In this document: positions 41,039 through 50,000 of the stretch, in pieces
Layout of the letters: each line of letters begins with the position of its first letter
How positions within the stretch are numbered: position 1 is the stretch's first letter
From: Blattamonas nauphoetae
Lineage: Eukaryota; Preaxostyla; Oxymonadida
DNA length: 64,000 bases
Assembly: GCA_033064195.1 (NCBI GenBank)
Contig: JARBJD010000020.1
Location: 310,001 to 374,000 of the forward strand
Reading direction: 5' to 3'
Notes under the pieces: model-generated
The model's database searches: none
What the model was told of the DNA's origin: nothing
What the model saw: only the letters and a program-made list of their open reading frames with translations
Made by a program: the position numbers and the translations under genes

Positions 41039-41581
41039 ATGAATTCAGTCAATTTCGTTATGATGTGCACGAGCATCTGCACCAACTATAAAACATCCTA
41101 CATGTGGGGTACATATGGTGCTGTTATCACCAATGATATCATCAACGCGAAAGTCAAGCAATACCCAGAGCGATACAAAGCCGACTACGTCAGACAGCTT
41201 CGCTCATTCGTTGGAAAAGGCTACTTCGGATTTGATTGCGTGGGGATGATAAAAGGGACATTATGGGGCTTCCGCGGCGACCCAAACCACAAAACAGGAG
41301 GAGCTGTGTATAAATCGAACGGTGTCCCAGATAATGGATGCGATACCATGTTCCGTGGATGCAAACAAATCTCAGCTGATTGGAGGAATATTATCAATGG
41401 TGAAGCGGTGTGGATGAGCGGGCACATCGGGGTGTACATTGGAAGCGGAAAAGTTGCCGAATGCACAGCGAAATGGGGGCATACCTGCCAGATTACTGGA
41501 TGTGCAAATATGGGAAATATTCCAGGCATGAATATGCGCTCATGGGAAAAGCATGGAAGGCTTCCGTATGTGTCCTACTAG
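41039..41581 (+). CDS. NlpC/P60-like cysteine peptidase, probably acquired from bacteria
   Basis: 180 residues from the ATG at 41039, one exon. The arrangement fits a papain-like NlpC/P60 or amidase fold: the nucleophile in GFDCVGMIKG (Cys67), the catalytic His in GHIGVYIGSGKVAEC (His129), and a possible third polar residue at Glu141. The Trp-rich WGHTCQITG region and the ending WEKHGRLPYVSY also resemble peptidoglycan hydrolases of Clostridia and their phages. Such enzymes cut bacterial wall peptides; in gut protists (known in Trichomonas) they are explained as transferred genes used against or to digest bacteria. No clear signal peptide is seen, though an upstream exon with an acceptor at TATCTACAG is possible. 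It follows paralogue B by 176 bp on the same strand. Confidence 0.75.
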   Translation: MNSVNFVMMCTSICTNYKTSYMWGTYGAVITNDIINAKVKQYPERYKADYVRQLRSFVGKGYFGFDCVGMIKGTLWGFRGDPNHKTGGAVYKSNGVPDNGCDTMFRGCKQISADWRNIINGEAVWMSGHIGVYIGSGKVAECTAKWGHTCQITGCANMGNIPGMNMRSWEKHGRLPYVSY

Positions 41582-42154
41582 CTAAAGTGTTCTCTGTTTT
41601 TCGAATAGTTTTTGTTCACACTCCACACGAGTTCAGGTGTTTGTATTCGATTTCATGAATATATTGATAATATATAGTCCAGTGAAGAAAGATGTGAGAT
41701 GAAAAGTAAGATATCCGCGAAATGAGAAGAAAAAGAAATGAAGACGATTATCACGCGGTTTCTTCATGGACTTGTTGTGCAGTCTCAAATAACAAATCAT
41801 CAAAACGGAAGAGTCCCGTTTGTGTGGTTGAGGACACAATATGTGGGAGAGCAACGTAGTCAGCGCTCAAAGCGACAGCCTTTCAAAAATGAAACAAAAA
41901 AGAGACACACAAGATCAACGAGGGGAGCAGAGTCGAGAAATGTGGTGTCTGCTTTAAGCAGGAAGCGAGGAGTCGGAAGCTCGCGGAGGAGGTGAGTGAG
42001 ATAGTTCTGAACGTTTTCGCTTGTTTGAGAGAACAAGTTCTGAAAGAGAGAGATAAGAATAAGAGATAAGGAAGATATAAATGGAATATCCAGTGAGAGA
42101 GAGTTGTGAAGATAAAGAAGGGATAAAAGAGAGAATTGAGAATGACGAGGAAAA
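41582..42154. other. Intergenic region between convergent genes
   Basis: About 570 bases with purine-rich stretches and A/T runs. No gene or structured RNA was seen. Short frames on both strands are probably chance. Confidence 0.4.
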
Positions 42155-44623
42155 TCACACCTCTTCGACAACTTGTTCTTCCTCAACCACCTTCGCTCCC
42201 TTCCCACCTTTCTTTTTCCCCTTTTCTTCCTTCTTGGGCTCTTCCTTCTTCTCTTCCTTGGCCTTTTTGCCCTTTCCTTTCTTCTCTGTTCCCTTCTCCT
42301 TTGCTTCCTCTTCCTCTCTCTGGGCTTCCAGTTCCTCCTCTTCTCTTTGCTTCCTCTGCCTTTCTTCCTCCTCCAATCGCAGTTTCTCCTCCTCTGCGAA
42401 GAGAAGTTCCTTCATTTCTTTCATCGTCTCTATCCTCTCTTTTCGTCCATTCCTCTCCCTTTCAACCAACCCAAACAACCCACTAAGCGTGCACATCGCA
42501 AAGTTTTCGTCTTTCCGCTCCCCTCCTTCCTCCTCACCCTCGTTGTTATTCAATGGTTGTTTCTCTCCTCTCCCACCCTCAGTCAGCATCCTTCCCAATT
42601 CCACAACAAACATATTCGGTTCAACTCCAAATCTATGCACTTCACAATCCATTCTTGTATCTCTTTGAGAATCCAACGCCGCGTCAGTGTTGACCTGTGT
42701 TGCACCCAATTCCGAGGCTGATAGAGTGGCATCTAGTTCTGTTTCTGGTTTTGGTTGTGATGATTCGAATGGGAATGAGTGTTTGTGGAGGGTGTTTGAG
42801 ATTCCATCACAAATTTCGCATTTCGAGGAACTGAGAATTTTGTGGGTGTCCATCCACACGCCACTCTTCATTTCGAGCTCCATTCTCATCTGGTCGTAAT
42901 TGGGAGCTTGTTTTTCATCTTCTTCAGGGCGGTCGGCCTCTTTTTCACCTTGTTGGTGATGATCTGTTGTTCGACTATCCAGAACTCCTTCCACGCCTCC
43001 AATCGACACCACAAACCCGGATGAGTATTCAGTTACGCCTTCATTTGCTCCGACAACCAGTTCACCGATCTTTCGAGCCGCTTCGCGAATATCTTGCTTG
43101 TCACCAATTGTTACAGCCAAGACTCTCTCTTCCTCATCCTCACGAGTTCTGTCCATCTCGACGTGCAGCTTCACATCAATTCTGCGGTTGGGAGGAATAT
43201 TGTGCTTTTGTGCAAATTCGTCACTCTCCAAACATCGTTGAACAGTTTCAACGATGTCCAAGAACGTCCCAAACGATGATGGAGGAATCTGAGGCGAAAT
43301 CGTGTCAAAAGACACGTTTAGTCCAAGTTCTGCCAGAATCGCGCGTGATAGATCTGTCAAAATGAGAATTTGCTCGCTTGCTGAGATGTGGGTCGGCTCA
43401 ACGGGCTCCTCTTCCACTGGTTCGGTTTGTGTTGCTCCTAAAGTGGCTGTGGTCTGGTCTTGTTCGAGAGGCTCTTCCTTTTCTTCCTCCACAGCAGGTT
43501 CAGGTGTGGCAGAAGCGCCTTTCTTTTTCTTCTTTCCTTTCGTTTCCACCTTCACTTTCTTCTCTTTCGAAGAAGGACGCGACTTTGCTTGTTTTGTGCC
43601 TTCCATTTCCGACATCGAGCTTTCCGAACGAATTTGGGGTTGTTTGCGAACTCCAACGATATCTCCAAGGCTGGCATAGATTCGCTTGATGTTTAATTTC
43701 TCATTCGAGTTCTTCTCGCCTTTCTTTCCCTTTCCTCCTTCCTCTTTCTTCGTCACAGCTTGTTCTCCTCCTTCTGTTGCTGATCCAAATATTTGTAGCA
43801 TGATTTTTGGTGGTGGGCCATCGAAATGGAACCTGTCTTTCAAGAAATCACACAGAGGCATTCCTGTCCGTTGTGAGGCTGCAAGAGCACAGGAGAGAGA
43901 CACGAAGAAACACGTTGAGGGAGAGATGGTGTTTTCACGGTTTTCTTCATCGGCGTTGGATGCCAGAAGACTTGAAAGTGTTCGGTCGATTCCATCAAAA
44001 TCGAGCAGATCAAAATTAATTAATTTCGGTTCAACGATGTGATTGATCTCGTGGATTGTTTGGTCAGCTGAATAATCAATCACAACCTCAGTTCGTGGTG
44101 GCATCGTTTCTCCCAATCCATCCCGTTCGGTTTCCACAGGCGTTGCATCAGTGTCAGGGATTGGTGTTGATGATTTTCCTTTCGACTTTGCCTTTCCTTT
44201 TCCCTTCTTTGCTGTTGCTGAAGGACTCTTCGCTCGTTCCCCAGCAACAGACACTGCGACAGGTTGCTTCGAAAGAACTGGCGGTTGAGGAATAATTGGG
44301 CAGATGAATCGAGTGGCGAGAGTTTGATCATCTCTTCCAGTTAGGGATGGAATATAGACATCTATACATGCCTGCGCTGCTCCATTCGGTCCGATATATC
44401 TTCGTCCATGTATTCCAGTGATTTTTGTTACAACTTTGTCTGATATGAGATGAGAAATTCGGCGAAATGGTTCGTCTGAGCGCTCACGGACAACAACATT
44501 AAGCGTGTCGCTAAATAGCTCCTCAATGTGGTGTGCTGTGCAATACTGCTTGGCTGTTTCAATGTCCTTGTGGTTTGAGTACATTGAACTGGAATCGTCC
44601 TGATTACGGTTTGATCGTCGCAT
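42155..44623 (-). CDS. ENO4-like enolase-related protein with N-terminal dimerisation-like helices
   Basis: 822 residues, one exon. The N-terminal 30-60 region (AKQYCTAHHIEELFSDTLNV, then RRISHLI) resembles the RIIa/Dpy-30-like start of enolase-like ENO4 proteins. VVTKITGIHGRRYIGPNG and ACIDVYIPSL then recall the enolase N-terminal strand pattern. A Lys/Ser-rich linker precedes a helix, FFVSLSCALAASQRTGMPL, that fits the conserved enolase helix AVSLAVCKAGAxxKGVPL. Near the end, LFGLVERERNGRKERIETM and the Glu-rich helix recall the RSERxxKYNxLLRIEEEL enolase end. The metal-binding acids cannot be assigned, so glycolytic activity is unlikely. The tail from about 730 is a charged Lys/Glu coiled coil. 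Animal ENO4 is a flagellar (sperm) protein, so an axonemal role is an inference. Confidence 0.55.
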   Translation of the reverse strand: MRRSNRNQDDSSSMYSNHKDIETAKQYCTAHHIEELFSDTLNVVVRERSDEPFRRISHLISDKVVTKITGIHGRRYIGPNGAAQACIDVYIPSLTGRDDQTLATRFICPIIPQPPVLSKQPVAVSVAGERAKSPSATAKKGKGKAKSKGKSSTPIPDTDATPVETERDGLGETMPPRTEVVIDYSADQTIHEINHIVEPKLINFDLLDFDGIDRTLSSLLASNADEENRENTISPSTCFFVSLSCALAASQRTGMPLCDFLKDRFHFDGPPPKIMLQIFGSATEGGEQAVTKKEEGGKGKKGEKNSNEKLNIKRIYASLGDIVGVRKQPQIRSESSMSEMEGTKQAKSRPSSKEKKVKVETKGKKKKKGASATPEPAVEEEKEEPLEQDQTTATLGATQTEPVEEEPVEPTHISASEQILILTDLSRAILAELGLNVSFDTISPQIPPSSFGTFLDIVETVQRCLESDEFAQKHNIPPNRRIDVKLHVEMDRTREDEEERVLAVTIGDKQDIREAARKIGELVVGANEGVTEYSSGFVVSIGGVEGVLDSRTTDHHQQGEKEADRPEEDEKQAPNYDQMRMELEMKSGVWMDTHKILSSSKCEICDGISNTLHKHSFPFESSQPKPETELDATLSASELGATQVNTDAALDSQRDTRMDCEVHRFGVEPNMFVVELGRMLTEGGRGEKQPLNNNEGEEEGGERKDENFAMCTLSGLFGLVERERNGRKERIETMKEMKELLFAEEEKLRLEEEERQRKQREEEELEAQREEEEAKEKGTEKKGKGKKAKEEKKEEPKKEEKGKKKGGKGAKVVEEEQVVEEV

Positions 44624-44750
44624 GTGTCAGTAAAATCTCTGAACCGTTGTTGAACATTTCACTAAAACATCCGCTCATAATAAACACATAAATGAAGAAA
44701 CAAAACTGAATGGTCGATCTCCTCAATACCACAAATGAATGAAGAGACGT

Positions 44751-46694
44751 TCACGTTGACTCGACCATGTCTTGCAATTCCTTCAGGCTCAAGTCCCACC
44801 CCTGAAACTGTGGATGCCTGATCTTAAACTCCTTCACAATCCCGAATAGTCTTCCCTTCGTCTGCGCTTCTTTCCGCACTTCGTTCATCGCCTCGAGAGT
44901 GTCTGCCTTCATCGTCATTGGACAGCCTTCATCACCGAAGTGAGCAAACACATTCCACAAACCGTCAGTGTCTGCAACAAGCTCCTTCTCGCACACACCA
45001 CACCAGACACATCCACACTCACAGATTCGTCGGTTCCATCTGTCGTTGTGCGAGAATTCTGTTTGCCCTTCGGCGAAGCGAGGTTTGCTGCACTTGGGGC
45101 ACGCCCAGTGGCTCTCAGAAGTGATCTTGATCTTCGCCACCTCCTTCTGGATCTCAGTTTTGGCAAGTTCGATCATTTCCTGGCAGAGGTGATCCTGTGC
45201 AATAGAATGATGGGATCCGACCACTTTTCCGCAGAATTCGCAAATGCATGCCTGGCAGTTCTGATGTGGGCAGACTTTGATTGTCGAGGGAAGGGTTTGG
45301 AGTGTGCTGTCATTGTTTTTCGGTCTCAAAGAGCCGCTTTTCAGTGTGCCATCGAGGATTTCGTGGCATTGTGGGCATTCGCACTTCTCAACAAGCCCCA
45401 TTGTGATGTGTCGTCTCTGAGTCGCTTTTTCTGCTTGTTCGATAGTGTATGGAGGGAGTCCAGCGAATGACGAAAGGGAGACAGTTGAGGTGTGAGGGTT
45501 GGCGAATGTGACAGCGGTTGATGGAGATGGGTTGGGGGAAGGTGTGGTGTTTGAGTTTTGGTCGTGCGATGGGGAAACTGAAATGAGGAGGGAAGAGAGG
45601 AGACACAGCGGGCATGCTTTCTCATCCGTGTCTGTCTCAATCCCAACGACCCAATTCAAACAATCAGCACACTGGACGAGTGGTGATGTGCAAAACCCAG
45701 TTTCAAGTGCAGCTTGTCCCCAACGTGCCACTGTTCTGATTCTCCGCATTGTCATCAGCAGTGTGCTGTCCAAGTCTTCCTGAGTCTCAAGATTCGCTCC
45801 AAGTCCACAGAGAATGGTCAGACCATGAGGGAACATATGTTCCTTTTGGATTTGTTCAAGAAGGGAGTATGGTCCATGTGAATGAGGAAGATGTGTTGTG
45901 AGGATCTGGCGGGCTGGTTCCGACTTCTCCGATGTGTTCAGAATTTTCTGGAAGATAGCGGGGATCTCAGTCAAAACCTTGCCTTGTTTTTCACGACGAA
46001 TCATTTTATTCTTGTGCGAGAGTTCGATTTCAGGAACGGTTCCATCGTTTCGCTTCCAGTGCATGGAATTGTGAGTCATGTTCTGGATGACACTGGCCGC
46101 AGCATATTTATTTCCACCGTATGCCTTGACCTGTTGATATACCCAGTCCCTGTCAGCCGTTGGGAAGGATGAGATCACCTCGTCGGTGGATTGATTGAGG
46201 AGAGCTTCCTTCTCTCTCAGTTTTCTTGCAGCTGTTTCTTTCTTCATTCGTGCTTTCTTTTCAGCTGGTGTTTCAACAAAGAGATCGTTCATGCCGAACA
46301 AATTGCTGAGAAATTGTTCTTCTTCTGTTTGTTGGACGGGTTGAACTTTCTTCGGTTTTGTTTCAACTTCATCAAAGAGATCAAAACCAGTCGAGAAGAA
46401 ATCGAGACCGTCTGCAGCAGGTGTTGCGTCAGTGGCTGGTTCGTCATCTCCGAATAGATCAAAACCAGAGAACAGAAAATCAAGATCATCTTGTGCAGGA
46501 GCCGGGGCTGGAGTTGGAGTTTCTTCAGAAGCGTCAAGCTGTGAGAAGAGGGCTTCGATGACGATTTCTTCCAGGATGTTTTGGGCGATGATTCCAGATT
46601 GTTCAGGAGTCAAGTCAGATGATTCTGTTGGCTCGTCTTGGCGAGAAGATGATGACTCGCTTGAAAGAGTGTCATTGAAAGAAGAATTGATCAT
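44751..46694 (-). CDS. Zinc-finger protein with RBR-like Cys/His clusters and repeated GFDLF motifs
   Basis: 647 residues, one exon. N-terminus: acidic region with two copies of GFDLF (residues 77-81 and 103-107) plus a LFGMNDLF variant, short linear motifs like those used to bind endocytic adaptors. About 165-210 is a helical CUE-like segment (DEVISSFPTADRDWVYQQVK). Then come Cys/His clusters: CADCLNWVVG...CPLC; CECPQCHEILDG; CPHQNCQACICEFCGKVVGS, which resembles an IBR/RING2 zinc knuckle; and CPKC...CECGCVWCGVCEKEL with HFGDEGCPM, like a degenerate Rcat domain. A ubiquitin-ligase-like role is possible (RNF216-type order), but the canonical RING1 is not clear. No membrane segment. ATG at 46694. 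Confidence 0.55.
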   Translation of the reverse strand: MINSSFNDTLSSESSSSRQDEPTESSDLTPEQSGIIAQNILEEIVIEALFSQLDASEETPTPAPAPAQDDLDFLFSGFDLFGDDEPATDATPAADGLDFFSTGFDLFDEVETKPKKVQPVQQTEEEQFLSNLFGMNDLFVETPAEKKARMKKETAARKLREKEALLNQSTDEVISSFPTADRDWVYQQVKAYGGNKYAAASVIQNMTHNSMHWKRNDGTVPEIELSHKNKMIRREKQGKVLTEIPAIFQKILNTSEKSEPARQILTTHLPHSHGPYSLLEQIQKEHMFPHGLTILCGLGANLETQEDLDSTLLMTMRRIRTVARWGQAALETGFCTSPLVQCADCLNWVVGIETDTDEKACPLCLLSSLLISVSPSHDQNSNTTPSPNPSPSTAVTFANPHTSTVSLSSFAGLPPYTIEQAEKATQRRHITMGLVEKCECPQCHEILDGTLKSGSLRPKNNDSTLQTLPSTIKVCPHQNCQACICEFCGKVVGSHHSIAQDHLCQEMIELAKTEIQKEVAKIKITSESHWACPKCSKPRFAEGQTEFSHNDRWNRRICECGCVWCGVCEKELVADTDGLWNVFAHFGDEGCPMTMKADTLEAMNEVRKEAQTKGRLFGIVKEFKIRHPQFQGWDLSLKELQDMVEST

Positions 46695-47055
46695 TGGTGA
46701 TGGAGATAATGAATGAAAAGTTTTATGGATTCCGTGATCAGAGAAATCTTTTTAATATGGGTGGAATGGCCCTTTCGTGATGAGATTCGCTGATTATTAC
46801 GTAAATTAAGATTATAAAATATGTTTTATCCCTTTTCTGGAATTATTCGAATATCTAACCAACGAACGCGTCGGAAATGTCTGCGATCGTATTTCGCCAC
46901 TCAGTCTCCAAACAGGTACTTCCCGATTCGCTTAGACACAAACCATACGTCCTTCCACAATCCATGAAGTGATGTTCCAGTTTCTTTTTAATCGTAGTTG
47001 GAGCAAAGAAGAATAAACTTCATTCAAAGAAAATGTTATGGAACAAGAAAAACCC
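46695..47055. other. Intergenic region
   Basis: About 360 AT-rich bases between the start of the zinc-finger gene and the end of XRN1. No gene was recognised. Confidence 0.45.
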
Positions 47056-50000
47056 CTACCCTTGAGTCCACTGACGTCTTGTGAAGTGACTAAACGTTTT
47101 CGTGTCAGTAACCTCGTCCAAAAGATCCAAAAGGTCGTTTTCTGACTTCTTTTTCTTCTTCTCCTGTTCTTCCTTTGTTGGGAATGATGAAGCCAATGCT
47201 GAAACACCAGTTTTCGCTGATCGTGGCACGAATGGGGCAGCGCTGGCACTGAACGCCTTTGAAGGAGATGCCAGCTGAGCTGGTTGGGGAGCGAGTGACA
47301 GAGGAGCAGAAGCAACAGGTGTGACGAGGAGGGCAGGTGCATCCGTCTTCGGTTTGTAGAACGATTTCAGCTTTTTGGGGGATGAAGATGGAGGAGGAAG
47401 GAGAGATGGCTGTGGTGCAGCTGAGAATGAGATGGTGTTGACTCCAAACGTGATGGGAGGGGAGACATTCTCGTTCGATCGGCGTGCGGGTGGCTGTGGT
47501 TGTTCATCAGGATCGCCAAAAGTGATGTCAGTGAGATTGGCATCCCCATCTTGCGATATCTCACCAGGTGTCCACGAGCTCGGCTGAAAGATGGTGTTCT
47601 GATTGAGAGAGAACGAGATCTTGTTGGCTGTGTTTATGATTGGGATGGAGGTGATTGTGGGTGCTGCCAGAATGGATTGTTGAGAGGTGGGGGCTGTGAG
47701 GATCGATGGAAGGGTGGAGAGTGGTGTGACTGAAGGGGGAGTGACAGCTGGTGGAGTGACACTGGCGATCGGAGAACTGGACGACACACGTGCAGTCTTC
47801 TCGTTCTCCGACTCTGGCTCTTTCTGGGCTGGTCTGGCGATGGTCGGTCGAGCAATCAGTGGACCTTTCTTCGGTTGAGGTTGAGGCTGTTGAGGTTGTT
47901 GTTCTGGTTTCTGTTCATCCTTCTTATCTTCCGCTTTCTCCTCTTTCTTCTCCTTCATTCTTGCATAGAACGATTGAACAACCTTCTTCTGAACTTTCGG
48001 CTGCTCAACCTGCACCGGCTGTGTCGTTCCCTTCTCCACACTCTGTCCAGGTGTGTACGAAACCACAATCTTCTTCTCGCTCTGCGTGAGAGGCTGTGAA
48101 CGTGTGTTGAGAGACGAGGGAGGTGGAACAGCGTTGTAAGTCTCTCCCCCAAACGATCGAAACTCTTCCCTTCCCCGCGATGCTGGCTGATTCTGCTGTG
48201 TCTGGTTCGGTCGGTAAGTGTTCTGCTGCGGTTGATACACCGTCTGCTGCGGTTGATACACCGTCTGCTGTGGTTGATATTGTGTTGGTCCTCTGACCTG
48301 TCTGTTGGGAGTGTTGTTTCGGAGGGTTGATGGGGCAGAGTAGGCCGGGTTCTGGTTGGATGGGAGTGTGTTGAAGTTCAGATACGGACCAAGTGTAACT
48401 GGGGTCGCAGCTGCCTTTGTGATCACAACAGGAACCAAACAATCCATCTCCAGCCCTTTCATCATCACCTCCCTCTTCAGCGAGATCTGTGGGCTCTCCC
48501 CCTTCCCTTTATACATCGTCAGCCTCGTCGTCGCCAGAATAGGCACCTTCTGCTTCATGACCGTTCTGAACGTGTTGACAGCTCTTTTGATGGCTTCGTC
48601 GTTGATTGTTGATGGACGACTTGCGAGCAGTGCGTTGAGCTCCGAAGTGGCCAAATCATGTGAATCCTTCACGCCTGTCCCCATTCTGTGTTTGGAGAAC
48701 GAAGCATATCTGAAGAGCCATCGATTGCTGGTCGTTGTTCCTCTGCCTGGCGTGCATCGTCCATACAGCGAAGTCCCGCCCATCATGTCAGCATCCCAAA
48801 TCACATCGACGGAGTTGAGAGGGTTGGAAATGCGTGAAGTCATTGATTGGCTGCCGTTTGGGTTTGTTTTGCTTGCACCAGCCAAAGGAAAGGCGTTTTC
48901 GACAACAGGAATGGCAATTTGGGTGTTTTGAGTGGTTTCGTTGGTTTCGTTGTAGGATTGTGTGTGGATTGTGCACGAGACGACAGTTCCTCGGCTTCCG
49001 AATGGGATTGATCCTGTCAGAGAAGCGTTCACAACACGATCACCGACATGGAACAACCCGCCGAGCGAGGTAGACGCATCGATTGCAGTGTTTGTCACAC
49101 CAGGCACGAGACAGGATATCGGAACGACAGCTGTCACACGAACAGGAACAGCCTCCGTCGACGTCGACGGCTCACACGACAATCCAACTTCAGACACGAA
49201 CTCTTCCACTTTTGTGCAGCCGTTGTCGTCGATGAGCAGAGTGTGGTTCGGGTATGTCGGCATCTTCCGCTCTTTCTTCGACTCCAACCAGCGTTTGTGT
49301 TCTTCCAGCTTGTTCAACGAGATGTCACCGATGTCTTCGAGTTGGATTGAGCGGTATTCGCGAGGAAGTCTGCCTTCGGCGCAGAATGTGAAGACAAACG
49401 GGAATTTGGTGAAATACTCGTCCATCAAAATTAGACACTCCTGCGAGATTTCCCAATCACGCGTGTTTGGAGAGGAGTTGAAGCGAGCGTAGAACGGAGA
49501 ATGTGAATTGTTGTCGATGTCGATGAATCGAAAACCGAACTCGAAATAGAAGTGCTCCTGTGTCATGTACTCCGCAGGCACGTCGTCCTTCTTCTCTTCC
49601 TTCTGTGTCTGTGTCGGGGATGGTGTCGTGTCTGGCTTCACAGACGACAGCAGACGAGCGAGTGGAGTGTCGTTGGTGGCAATGATGGGAGATGGTGAAG
49701 GAGGATCGCTGTCATCGTTCTGCCGTCTTCCTCTTCCTCTCCGCATGAACGGGTTGTCAATTTTGAGAGTGAACGAGCGACACACTGTTCGAAGTGCCGT
49801 TGGGGTGATTCCGAGTGTTCTCGATGCATCACCCATTCTGTACCAGTTCCTGAACGATGACTGGTTCGGCTGCAACATGAACGGGAACAGCGAGAATGCT
49901 GGTGGAATGATGGCCAAATCCGGGATCTTCCCACTCTTGCGATCAGTGAGCGTTTGGATGGTGCGGAGGAGAGACGATGGGACGACAGAATACGCGTCGG

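Noticed and set aside
42081-42721. Plus-strand Ser/Leu/Phe-rich frames
   Set aside because: They are antisense to the Lys/Glu-rich tail of the enolase-related gene, which readily creates such shadows.
47840-48300. Direct repeats considered as a CRISPR array
   Set aside because: Repeats are in frame, short and adjacent, coding YQPQQTV and similar units. There are no spacers and the genome is eukaryotic.
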